Assembly (NCBI RefSeq): GCF_910592395.1
Contig: NC_088310.1
Span: 5,401,501 to 5,465,500, forward strand
From: Lineus longissimus
Lineage: Eukaryota; Nemertea; Pilidiophora; Heteronemertea; Lineidae
DNA length: 64,000 nt
Reading direction: 5' to 3'
Positions 11,806 through 23,189 of this stretch are shown piece by piece. The translations under genes were made by a program, and so were the position numbers. Each line of letters opens with the position of its first letter. The first letter of the stretch is position 1. The notes below the pieces were generated by a model. That model saw nothing but the letters and a program-made list of their open reading frames with translations. It was not told where the DNA came from and searched no databases.

Positions 11806-13390
11806 CTGTGGAGAGGCAAACTTGTCATAGTTTTAATCACCGTCATGAGCGGATGCTTGAAAATATTCCTCCAGCTGTCGTATCCATGTCGGGCAAGCTC
11901 GATAACCAGTCGCGTGTGTCTCCTTTTCCTAACATGATTCGGCCCAGAAGACGAGCATGAAAAACATTGACCAGGAGGGGTTACAAATACATAGACTGAT
12001 GTACCCACACTTGATGAGGTACGAATGGACTCCCGTAAACGCACGCATTGCATTCTTCCAAATTGAAAAGCAATAAACGAGGACAAAAAGGTGTTGAGAG
12101 GGTAGTGGTCTGATTCCAACGGAAATGCCGGTATTCTGGCTCATCACAGCAGTGGAGGGGATTAAGTGAATGTTTCTACGCAGGCAATCAGGCAAATACT
12201 ACACCCGCCACGCGGTGTCGTTTGCTTCTGAATGGCTGCAGAAAAATCATTGACTTTTTCCTGTAACCTCATGTGTGAGCTACATGTAGGCTCTCGAACT
12301 ACAGACCAGGCGAGACCAGGGATGAAACATGGTTGGCGCTCTCAGTTGACATGGCCTCTCCCTCTGATAGTTATGCTTCGTGGTGATTCGGGTTTTTTTC
12401 AGAATGCTGAAATCAAGTTTTCAAAATTTTCTCGTGAAGTATAAATAGTCATACGCTGTATGACCGGACATTCACTGCAGATAGCATTGAGGAAAAACAT
12501 TACGATAAAGACGTGTAATAACAGATTGAACCTATATACTCATCAAAATCCTCTTAATGCATGTTGCTGGAAGAACTGCTTGTCTATGCTCTGTCATGTC
12601 TGTGGCAGCGAATGGCCAACAAATTGTGCTTGTTCAGAGTTTATTGTGGTAAGAAAAAACAATACCCTCATATCATTGTCAACGAAATAATCGATAGATC
12701 GAGATTTCGTTTTGTTTGAGGTAATCAATTATTCTTTCCAGTTTATTTTTCATGTATCGATTGATTGTGAATATAATGTGATGCATGTTAAAAAATAACT
12801 TGATGATGAATAGTCGGCAAGTATATTGTTCAAAAATCCATTTGAATGAAGGGCACTGATCCTTTTTTCTCTACATTTCTGGGTAAAGCATTCTTCGAGG
12901 CTGCCCTAGCGCCGTTGGAAGTGTATGAAGATAAAAGATATCGAAGTAGATTAACGAGGCACTCCGCATTCTCTGTTCGGGGGGGGGGATAGAACATTTA
13001 GTCGGGTTTTGCAACAAGATACATTATTTCATTCTAATTGTTTTCATATCTAATATACATGTATCATTATCAAGATGACCAGAATCACCTAGAATGATCT
13101 TTTCGTTCACACCATGCAGTTAGGTGCAAAGTGACCCGCGAGAGACCAACGCGATGTGTGATTTACAACTTTCTTTCCCATTACTTAGCAACGCGTTTTA
13201 AGGCCAATGGAAACAGATAGTTCGTGGAAGAGAAACTTTTTAATTCGAAATTATCCTAAGCCAAGTTAGTTTATTGCACGACCAAACGTTTAAAATGCGT
13301 GGGTTAAACAAGTTTTCAAAACACCTTATGATATCTACCAGATCCTTTTGCCGATGCTTGAAAAACTTTGGCCATGAAGATGGCACAACT
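11806..13390. other. intergenic between paralogue B and the minisatellite
   Basis: It holds overlapping short minus-strand frames near 11930-12195, one with a hydrophobic run (SWSMFFMLVFWAESC) that might be part of a signal-peptide exon for the gene below it, but no consistent splice could be shown. A G9 run sits near 12980. Nothing else was recognised. Confidence 0.35.
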
Positions 13391-15612
13391 GGTTAGTCAC
13401 TCCGAAGGCGGTTAGGGCTACACTCCGAAGACGATTGGGGCTACACTCCGAAGGCGGTTAGGGCTACACTCCGAAGGCGTTAGGGCTACACTCCGAAGGC
13501 GTTAGGGCTACACTCCGAAGGCGGTTAGTGCTTCACTCCGAAGGCGGTTAGTGCTTCACTCCGAAGGCGGTTAGGGCTACACTCCGAAGGCGGTTAGTGC
13601 TTCACTCCGAAGGCGGTTAGGGCTACACTCCGAAGGCGGTAAGGGCTTCACTCCGAAGGCGGTAAGGGCTTCACTCCGAAGGCGGTAAGGGCTTCACTCC
13701 GAAGGCGGTAAGGGCTACACTCCGAAGGCGGTAAGGGCTACACTCCGAAGGCGGTTAGGGCTACACTCCGAAGGCGGTTAGGGCTACACTCCGAAGGCGG
13801 TAAGGGCTTCACTCCGAAGGCGGTAAGGGCTTCACTCCGAAGGCGGTAAGGGCTTCACTCCGAAGGCGGTAAGGGCTACACTCCGAAGGCGGTTAGGGCT
13901 ACACTCCGAAGGCGGTTAGGGCTACACTCCGAAGGCGGTAAGGGCTTCACTCCGAAGGCGGTAAGGGCTTCACTCCGAAGGCGGTAAGGGCTTCACTCCG
14001 AAGGCGGTAAGGGCTACACTCCGAAGGCGGTTAGTGCTACACTCCGAAGGCGGTTAGGGCTACACTCCGAAGGCGGTTAGGGCTTCACTCCGAAGGCGGT
14101 AAGGGCTTCACTCCGAAGGCGGTTAGGGCTTCACTCCGAAGGCGGTTAGGGCTTCACTCCGAAGGCGGTAAGGGCTTCACTCCGAAGGCGGTTAGGGCTA
14201 CACTCCGAAGGCGGTTAGGGCTACACTCCGAAGGCGGTTAGTGCTTCACTCCGAAGGCGGTTAGGGCTACACTCCGAAGGCGGTAAGGGCTTCACTCCGA
14301 AGGCGGTTAGGGCTTCACTCCGAAGGCGGTTAGGGCTTCACTCCGAAGGCGGTAAGGGCTTCACTCCGAAGGCGGTTAGGGCTACACTCCGAAGGCGGTT
14401 AGGGCTACACTCCGAAGGCGGTTAGGGCTACACTCCGAAGGCGGTTAGGGCTACACTCCGAAGGCGGTTAGTGCTTCACTCCGAAGGCGGTTAGGGCTAC
14501 ACTCCGAAGGCGGTAAGGGCTTCACTCCGAAGGCGGTAAGGGCTTCACTCCGAAGGCGGTAAGGGCTACACTCCGAAGGCGGTAAGGGCTTCACTCCGAA
14601 GGCGGTTAGGGCTTCACTCCGAAGGCGGTAAGGGCTTCACTCCGAAGGCGGTTAGGGCTACACTCCGAAGGCGGTTAGGGCTACACTCCGAAGGCGGTTA
14701 GTGCTTCACTCCGAAGGCGGTTAGGGCTACACTCCGAAGGCGGTAAGGGCTTCACTCCGAAGGCGGTTAGGGCTTCACTCCGAAGGCGGTTAGGGCTTCA
14801 CTCCGAAGGCGGTAAGGGCTTCACTCCGAAGGCGGTTAGGGCTACACTCCGAAGGCGGTTAGGGCTACACTCCGAAGGCGGTTAGGGCTACACTCCGAAG
14901 GCGGTTAGGGCTTCACTCCGAAGGCGGTTAGGGCTACACTCCGAAGGCGGTTAGGGCTACACTCCGAAGGCGGTTAGTGCTTCACTCCGAAGGCGGTTAG
15001 GGCTACACTCCGAAGGCGGTAAGGGCTTCACTCCGAAGGCGGTAAGGGCTTCACTCCGAAGGCGGTAAGGGCTACACTCCGAAGGCGGTAAGGGCTACAC
15101 TCCGAAGGCGGTTAGGGCTACACTCCGAAGGCGGTTAGGGCTTCACTCCGAAGGCGGTTAGGGCTACACTCCGAAGGCGTTAGGGCTTCACTCCGAAGGC
15201 GGTTAGGGCTACATTCCGAAGACGATTAGGGCTTCACTCCGAAGGCGGTAAGGGCTACACTCCGAAGGCGGTAAGGGCTACACTCCGAAGGCGGTAAGGG
15301 CTTCACTCCGAAGGCGGTTAGGGCTACACTCCGAAGGCGGTTAGGGCTTCACTCCGAAGGCGGTTAGGGCTACACTCCGAAGGCGTTAGGGCTTCACTCC
15401 GAAGGCGGTTAGTGCTTCACTCCGAAGGCGGTTAGTGCTTCACTCCGAAGGCGGTTAGGGCTACACTCCGAAGGCGGTTAGGGCTACACTCCGAAGGCGG
15501 TTAGTGCTTCACTCCGAAGGCGGTTAGGGCTACACTCCGAAGGCGTTAGGGCTTCACTCCGAAGGCGGTTAGGGCTACATTCCGAAGACGATTAGGGCTA
15601 CACTCCGAAGAC
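13391..15612 (+). repeat. 23-bp minisatellite, about 96 copies, with higher-order structure
   Basis: The unit is CACTCCGAAGGCGG followed by TTAGGGCTA, 23 bp in all. Monomers differ at three positions: TTAG/TAAG, GGG/GTG and CTAC/CTTC. A few monomers are 22 bp through loss of one G, and some near both edges read GAAGACGATT. Blocks of ordered variants recur: the stretch from about 14241 repeats at 14701 with an exact 460-bp (20-unit) shift, and a 6-unit (138-bp) pattern repeats around 13740-14020. Every unit carries TAG or TAA and the length is not a multiple of three, so the array cannot encode a protein. It lies 580 bp upstream of the ankyrin-CARD start codon. Confidence 0.97.
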
Positions 15613-16192
15613 AGACGTATTTTACAAAGTTAATAGTACAGAAACAAGGAGGGAGCAGTGCCGTTGACGTAAATCGGCCAACTACATTTTTCGGCCTTCG
15701 TGTTGATGTTAATATAACTTCCGGTTCGCACCTCACATCAAGATGACACCTTCACTGGTGGCGTTTTCATAACGTCATTGTCATGCGACTTTATGAACAT
15801 TCTCCCTCATGTTCGATTCTTATTTTCCGTTTCGGAGGAGAGAAGGTCGAACCTACGAAGACGATAGAGGAGGTTTGGAGCAAGTTTCATCGGGAAAAAT
15901 TAAGGTCAGCTGAAATAAGTCAGATTTATTGTCAAAATCTAATTTTCATTATTTCGAAACGCATTCCACTCTCTTCCATCCGCATTGTCTCGCCTTTACG
16001 CCGATTTCACAAGGGAAACCAGGCAACCAAAATCGAAGGATATCTGATAGTCTGACGCAACAAAATATTTTAAAAGTTTCCAATTTCCATCGACTAGATT
16101 CATTAGACCTAGGTATTTCCTTTACTTGTAATGAAAGAAAGAACGTTGATTCATGAACTAAGCAGACTATTATATTTGTTTCTATTTTCAGT

Positions 16193-19100
16193 ATGTCTGA
16201 ACGGGTAGCTGAAGAAATATGCGCTCATCTCCAGCAAATCATTGACGGCAAGAAAGGTCTGAACCCGACTGAGGTAAGGCACCGCTCGTAGCTACATTGT
16301 AAAGCACATCGCAAACCATACAGTTTTGTTTGAGCCACATGCGACAGGTTATATCCCACGAGACAAAAATATGCCGTTTGCTTGGGTCATCGCACTGTAC
16401 TATCATAAGTGCACCTTTTTTTTTTACATTCTGTTTTCTTTTCAGGTTGTCGAAACGCTCGACCAGATCAAATATCTGGATGACATCCCAAACCCCCTGA
16501 AGGCGCAAATCAGGGCGGTAGTTGCCAAAAAAACCCAGGTCTTGAGGATGGCCGCGGTGTCGGGGGGCAAGGAAAAAGCACTGGATGTTATTCTGAGTCA
16601 CGCCAAAGAGAAAATATCCGTCGAACAGACGGTAGATATTTTGGCTGAAGCGATAAAAACAGACAACCCTGCCGCGATTCGGATGATTTCGAAACACGCT
16701 CAGCTTGGCCCCGACGTAAAGGAAGCCGGCAGCTCTTCACTTGTAGCTGATGCCGTCAAAGGAAATCAGCCTGACAGTCTGAGGGAGTTGGTGAGTGCCG
16801 GATTCGAGGTGGACAGTCTTGATGACAAGTCTGCTCCCATCCATATCGCCGCCAGACAAGGGAATGTAGATTGTGCAAAGATTCTCATCGATGCAGGATG
16901 TGACTTGAACGTGAGGGGCGAGTTGAACGATCCGCCATTTTTGGAAGCAATCCTGGCCGCGGTGCTGACGGAGGAGGAGAACATGGAAGCAATGCAGGTG
17001 GCCGAGTTGCTTTATAAAGCTGGCTGTGACGTGAATCAGGTCGGGATGGACGGTAGGACTGCGCTCCATGTGGCCACCTTCGAAGCTAACGTCAAGAAAG
17101 TCGAGTTCTTGATCAAAACCGCCAAGGTGGACCTGAACACTGAAGCCCAAACTGCTGCTGTCAAGGGTTACACTGCGCTACAGATTGCGATCCAGTTTAC
17201 GGAAAAACCCGAAATCGTCGAGATGCTTGTTGACGTTGGCTGTGACTTGAACAAGTCAACGGAAGGCAAGGAAGACACCGCTCTACATCTTGCGGTAGCG
17301 GCACCAGCCCACGTTAGAGATAAATACACTAAGATACTGGTGGAGACAGGCAGTTGTAGGCTGGATGTAAAGAACAGGTTTGGTAGCACCCCTCTCCACG
17401 ACTGCCAGCATCCAGATCTTCTCGTCTACCTAGTACAGCATGTTAATCCAGATGTGCTCAACATGCAAAATATTCAAGGCCGAACCCCACTCCATACTGC
17501 AATGGATAACGGCTTTGATATAGCTGTATGTGAGATGCTCTCCAGAGGCGCTGACCCAGGGTTGGTTGATGCGGCTGGCGATACGGTGCTTCACTTGGCA
17601 TGTAGAGATGAACTTACAGATGATCTAAGGGATGGAGACAAGCACGTATTACCGAGGAAAGTTCCAGATGCTTTTACCGAAGATGTCCCGTACCCACTTC
17701 CAAGCGTCATGATCGCTTTTGGCATTTCGATGACTACTTTTAAACTTCTTCTTGAGAGGATTGTTGATGCCGACGTCCAGAACGTAAACGGCGAAACGGC
17801 CCTTCACATTGCCATCAACCACAACTGCAAATGGATCGTCGAGGCGCTTCTTGAAGTCGGGGCAGACGCCTTCAACATTTATGACAAGAAAGGCTCCAAC
17901 GCCTACGACCTCGCCACGTCCAAGCCAGGTGTGACTCCTGCGATCATTGGGATGTTGGAGCAGCGCCAGTCACAGCACAGGGTTCCCTTCGTCAATGCCA
18001 TTGATATGCTGACGAAGCTGTTGAAGACGGTCAAGCTGGATCCCACCCTGAGCAAGCGTGAGAAGAAGACGTTTGACAGTGCTACAACGGTTCTCATCGG
18101 CTTGCTCAAGAAGAACCTCCCCAAGGATCTGGCCATGCCATTGGAACACAGGACGATCCTGAAGAGAAACCGCGGGATGTTGGTCGAAGAGATGATACCA
18201 ATTGGCATCACACAGTGCTTGATCGCCCAGGGGTAAGAACATGTAATGTTGTCGGCGTCGGGCGGGAGTTGTCGAAATCAAAGCGACAGAAGACCGCACC
18301 CTTGAGTGGTCAAGAATATGCAACAGAATAGTGTCAGACAAGTAACTTTTTCAGACGCTCGGATTGTCGCCTTCGATTTGGTCGCCCGGCCGAAGCTTGG
18401 AGTCGACTGGGGATGGGTTGTTTCTTATAAATCTCTGTCAAGAAAAGTGGCTTTAAAACTGAATTGGCTGAAAGAAAGGCAACAGACAGTTTATTCACCA
18501 TCCGAGTCATGCTTCCTTTATTAAATGAAGGACGAAGCCGATCCACTCCGTCCGGAGTGCAGTCTCAATTTGGCCAACGTATCTTTTATATTGATAGGCA
18601 TATCCCCTTTAATTTGACCAACGTATCTTTTTCAGTGTGTTGGATGAAGATGCGAGTGCAGAGATCGAAGAGGAGATGGGTCGCAGGAAGAAGTGTGAGA
18701 AGCTGCTCGATGTTCTGCTGAGCCGGGGGCGCCGGGCATTTCCTGCATTCTGCAAGGCCCTCGGCGACACCGACCAAGGATTCATACTCGAGCTCATGCA
18801 GTAAGTGCGCAGACATTTCTATCTCTCACAATAACATAAGATGTATTCTTTTAAATTTAACAAACTGTTGTAGGGCAGAGGAAGTTTTTCATCCAAGGTT
18901 CAGATTTCAAGAATGCATATTTTGTTTAAAAATAGTGCCTCAAAGTGTTAGGTTACTCCTGTTTGTTTTACCTGTATTTTATTGATTGATATTTGATTTC
19001 GCTCGTCTTTCATCTCTTTCCCCTAAAACTAGGAATAAGGTTGAGACAGACATTATGAAGACGGACGAGTCTGGCTTTGGCATCGAGCCTCCCCGAGGGC

Positions 19101-19615
19101 GTCCGATGATAAATGAACATCGGGAATTCCTCCGCCTGAACCGTGGTCGTCTGGTGCAACAGATGCAGATGAAGACATCCAACAAGTTGTACAAGAAACT
19201 GGTCTCAGGCGGGTAAGTTGAAGGAGCATCGGGCTTATTCACCATATAATAATTAAAGGAAGATGAGGCTTGTAGACCGCGTTTGTACAGTTGACTGCTC
19301 GTCGTAGAGCGACTTATGTTTAGAAATGATAAGGCATGCTAAGAATACGTAAACTATGTATTATAACGTCAAACCCCTTCCCTGATGATTTTTTGGTTTT
19401 TAAATTTTAGCGTTCTCACCAATGAGATGGTAGAGGAGATCCAACAAGAATCTAGCGAGGAGAAACAGTGTGAACGCGTGTTGGACATACTGCCCACTAG
19501 AGGGCGTAATGCCTTTCCTCTATTTTGCAAAGTCATGGAACAGGAGGAGGCGTCATCACAAGAGTCGAAACAGATCATGACCACTCAGATGGACCAGCAG
19601 ATTGCAAGCCAATGA
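16193..19615 (+). CDS. ankyrin-repeat protein with two C-terminal CARD domains
   Basis: Five coding exons: 16193-16273, 16446-18232, 18636-18800, 19033-19212, 19411-19615. All join in frame at GT-AG sites (2418 nt, 805 residues). Residues 1-110 are mainly helical. About 110-560 hold ten or so ankyrin repeats, with clear signatures such as GRTALHVA, EDTALHLAV, GRTPLHTA and GETALHIA. Residues ~593-677 and ~706-790 are two CARD-like death-fold domains, each with the RxxLxxNRGxLV start, a G|V intron boundary, and RGRxAFPxFCK near the end. CARDs join signalling complexes by homotypic contact, and ankyrin arrays bind protein partners, so a cytoplasmic role in innate immune or apoptotic signalling is likely from family knowledge. 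No kinase, caspase or NACHT part is present. The 5' UTR is split: an acceptor lies two bases before the ATG. Confidence 0.9.
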
Positions 19616-21400
19616 TAGAGTGGTTGTCTGAACAACCACTGTACGTCACAGGGACGCTGCAGCCGCTATTGAGTTTCTGATTCGAACATTTTACAATGAA
19701 TGAAAATAACAGGTTTTTTTATTGAATTGAATTGAACTTGTCATGCAAAATGGAAACGTTTTTATCACAGACATTTTTCACACGTGCACTGATCTCTGGT
19801 CATCACTAGCACATCATTTGACATTCTTGGATTTTTATCTCGTCCCTTTAGCGCCACCTACCGCAAATACTGGAACTATGCATTTGGAGTGATACTAACC
19901 GGAAAATTTCATGGTTTGACAGGCTAGGGTAGGTCCATTTAAGGTCAAAATGTCTGTGAAAGCGTCCTGGTTACTGAAAAACGGCTAATTTTATTGCGGG
20001 TGCATGACCTATTAAAAACCAAGACCGACTGCAGCGCTCCTGGGCGGCTGCGGTTGTTATCTAAACTCAAAATGCTTTGCGTATTGACCGCATTATACAT
20101 GTATCAATGTTGTTTTCTGTAGATTGTTGGATATAATTAAGAAGTGTCGTGTTTAATTAAGAAGTGTCGTTAGGTTCCAGCATCCTGACTTAGCATACTT
20201 ACTTTCATCTAGTCCACCATGACATCGCAAGACTGCTCCGCCTTTAAAATGAAATAATAGCTATAGAAGCCAATGAGAAGTCTATCAACCTGATTGTGAT
20301 AAAACGGGCGGACAGGATGTCTCTATGTACCAATTGTTAAAGCGAGTCTATAAGCAGGAGCTAGATAAGTCAGATTGAAGTTACTAGAAGTTGCCAATAG
20401 AGGTCTCACCAATGTGACAATTCAGCGACAATTCAATGCTTGTGCTCGGAATATGCAGAATCAAACACGACCCTGCCGTCCTCTAACTGTGCATTTCCAC
20501 ACATGAAAATGACAAATCGACCATCTAGCCCATGGCGATAGTCACCCTTTAAATATTTCAGTTGAAGAATTATAAGGTGTAACGTGAACCTTGATGTCAT
20601 CACTAAAATAAAAAGATTGTTCAGCTGCAGATACGTTCTTTGTCTTCTTTAATACTTGTATGAAAGGTTGAGGGTGTACTCTACCTTTAAGACCCCAAAG
20701 ACGGTTAACAGGTTAAATTATGATTGGATGACTCCAGCCATTGTTGTCCATTTAAACTGTCTGTGTTCTACTAATAAATGGTTTAAACTACGACAGCAGA
20801 AGGATACTTGAAAACACTCAAGGCTGGATTAAATTTCTCGATCACCTGTTTCTCAACCGACAAGAACAAATAGTAAGACAAAAGCATTTTTTTTAGATGT
20901 TTTTTTATGAACTTTTCTTGGGGGTTTAAGACAGGCAGGTTTCGCAACCCTTACTGAAGACATTAATCATCCCTTTTCATGCACGAAGATGAAATCCGTT
21001 ATGTTTCATAATAATTTCTTTGGTCTTGTGAGGACAATGTCACAACCCGGAGTGACGTCTTTGAGTGTTTCCCCTAATTTTATATGAAATGTGATATATA
21101 GATTGACGCGTTTTTCTTTGTATTATATCCCCTGTCTCTTTAGCTATCTATTGGATGGAAACACGGAAATATGAGGAACACCCATAAATGTTACACCGGC
21201 ATAACGCAGGGACCAGGTCACTTTAAATTTGAACGTATCGCCTTTTCCTGATTTCAATTCGGTACAATCTAGCTTTAATTTTAATACGTTTCAAGCTTAG
21301 CATTTTTTTCCAATGAAATAGTCTTGGTATTGTAAAAACACTGCTGCGATATATGAGTGGTTAGAATGAGTAGATTATACGAAAGAATGGTCCTCAGCCA
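19616..21400. other. intergenic with repeat remnants
   Basis: The 3' UTR of the ankyrin-CARD gene is presumably the first part. No AATAAA was certain, though an AATAAA-like AAAATAAAAAG lies at about 20608. A 20-bp sequence (TAATTAAGAAGTGTCGT) is duplicated in tandem at about 20136-20171. A diverged inverted-repeat transposon copy occupies about 20335-20690. No coding exon was recognised. Confidence 0.5.
20335..20690. mobile_element. diverged copy of TTAA-flanked MITE family 1
   Basis: The left edge TTAAAGCGAGTCTATAAGCA and the following AGGAGCTA resemble the left end of the element at 35525. GCCAATAGAGGTCTCACC at 20393-20410 is the reverse complement of the family's GGGAGAGACCTCTATTGGC core. 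A right-edge-like TACTCTACCTTTAA lies near 20680. The borders are approximate and the interior is degraded. Confidence 0.4.
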
Positions 21401-21429
21401 GAAAAACATTAATATTTATAATACCGTTG

Positions 21430-21521
21430 ATCAATATTCATGTATTGGAGGAAGCATTGAGGTTTGTGTACAGTACAACAAACCCTGCTAAGCGTTGCTG
21501 GTCTGCACAGGGGGTAGACAG
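21430..21521 (+). other. possible 5' non-coding exon of the gene with duplicated exons
   Basis: GGGGTAGACAG|GTAAGTCTT at 21511-21529 is a near-perfect splice donor on the plus strand with no open frame before it. The next acceptor on the same strand with the coding start behind it is TTTTCTTTCAG at 23121-23131. A transcription start somewhere upstream of the donor is inferred; the left limit given is arbitrary. Confidence 0.35.
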
Positions 21522-22803
21522 GTAAGTCTTATTTTCTATGCATTTTTTGTGTAACTATTAAAGAAAAAAATGTGTAGAGAATTCTGGTGGTGCGACAGCC
21601 TAAATTACACTACTGATCAAATCTCTTAATATCATTTTACGATGTTTTGACTAAAGAGAATCAGATAACGTAACCTCTAAGGAAAATCATCCCCAGAAAC
21701 TGTCCCTTCGAAACATTTGAATTTGATAAACAATCATTTTTGAATGACCTGACGCCCTTCTAAGATTAGATAAGTCTTCCGCTGATCGGTCGTCCCATGA
21801 TGTCATGATGTCCAACTTCAGCCTCGGTAGGGAGGGGTGTAACTTTGTCAGAGTATAGGGGGAGGGGAGGGGGGTATCCAGGTTTGAACATCAGTAGGAG
21901 ACAATCAGTTCGGTTTGTTCTCAATCAATTATTCTTACTATCCTCGCGATTACAAGGCGTTGGAAGTGTGACCAAAACCAACCTAGGCTATATTGTATAA
22001 TCAGTTGATTTTCGTTGTTCACAGTTTAAAATCAAATCACCCTTGTTTGACCATGAAGGCAAGTTTTGCCAAACACTTTCAACAGACGGGTCGGTTAATT
22101 TCTACACGAAAATCACAGCTATACACATTTCTCACTTTGACTGAATTGTTTTTAGCGTTCGCGGTTTCCATGACAGCCGCGAGACCACGTGCAGTGGTGT
22201 TTGGGGTTTCAATCAGTTGGTGCATTGATTTTTTTTCTGTGTGTGGTGGTGATGGTGGTGGTTGTGGTCCCGCGATACAATGTATATCATACTTTTAATT
22301 TCATTGAAAATAACTTCCTGAAATGCTGTCAATAGTTGCGATTAATGGCAGCGCAATACAATCGACCGTCGCGACGGCTCCTGGTAGATTTAAGAGTAAT
22401 TCGTTGACATAAATTTTGATCACGGTATTTCGTTGAGCCATATATATTTTTATTGGGTCATCTCGGTAGTCTACGGTTTTATTGTCAGTTACACCAGACA
22501 GACCAAACACTGCAAAAATCAATCAACACCAGATTGTTTGCCGAGCAAATAAAATATTGTAGGAAAATTGGGATTACTCGATTCTTGTTGGGCTCGTATG
22601 TGGACAATCAATAACAATGCCACTATTTACCAGAATACTCACACGAATTATTCAAACATCGCTATCAAAATGAGAAAGATCAACTATCCCACAATATAGC
22701 TGCTGAAGTCCTTTCGACGTATGAGTTGACCCCAAATAAGCACGGTCGCGAAGACCGAAAATCCTGTTTGGTCCACAGGCACATGTGAGTAAGAGCTCAA
22801 TAA

Positions 22804-22819
22804 CCCCCCCCCCCCCCCC
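22804..22819 (+). repeat. C16 homopolymer run
   Basis: Sixteen consecutive C bases followed by a short CA-rich stretch; it lies in the inferred first intron. Confidence 0.95.
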
Positions 22820-23189
22820 ACACAACACACGTAGACCTCTGACTCTGTTGTGGATTTCTTCCCCTCTTCTAAACTAAAGAACCCTTTGTCAGTGTGCCGT
22901 GAGTGCAGTGTGATGGGGCAGTCCTAAGTCAAGTCGGGTGAGGGGGGAACTATTTTCCACCATCTTATTCAATCAAATACTTGGTATTTGATGGTCAATA
23001 TAGGGTTAACCATGCCCAATGAATTGATCTCAGCCGGATACAGAACATATCAAATTCAGTTTTCTAACAATACATGAAAAGTTAACCATCAATTATTTAA
23101 AATTAATTCATTGATTGGTATTTTCTTTCAGGATCTGAGGTGCCATAGTAACGATTGGAGTGAAAAGTAGAAGCAGGACAACAGCAATC

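Noticed and set aside
13391-15612. Telomeric or CRISPR-like array
   Set aside because: TTAGGG occurs only as part of a 23-bp unit, and there are no unique spacers; this is a minisatellite in an animal genome.
16239-18341. Minus-strand frames of 60-152 codons opposite the ankyrin-CARD exon
   Set aside because: They mirror a real plus-strand coding exon with known domains and have no features of their own.
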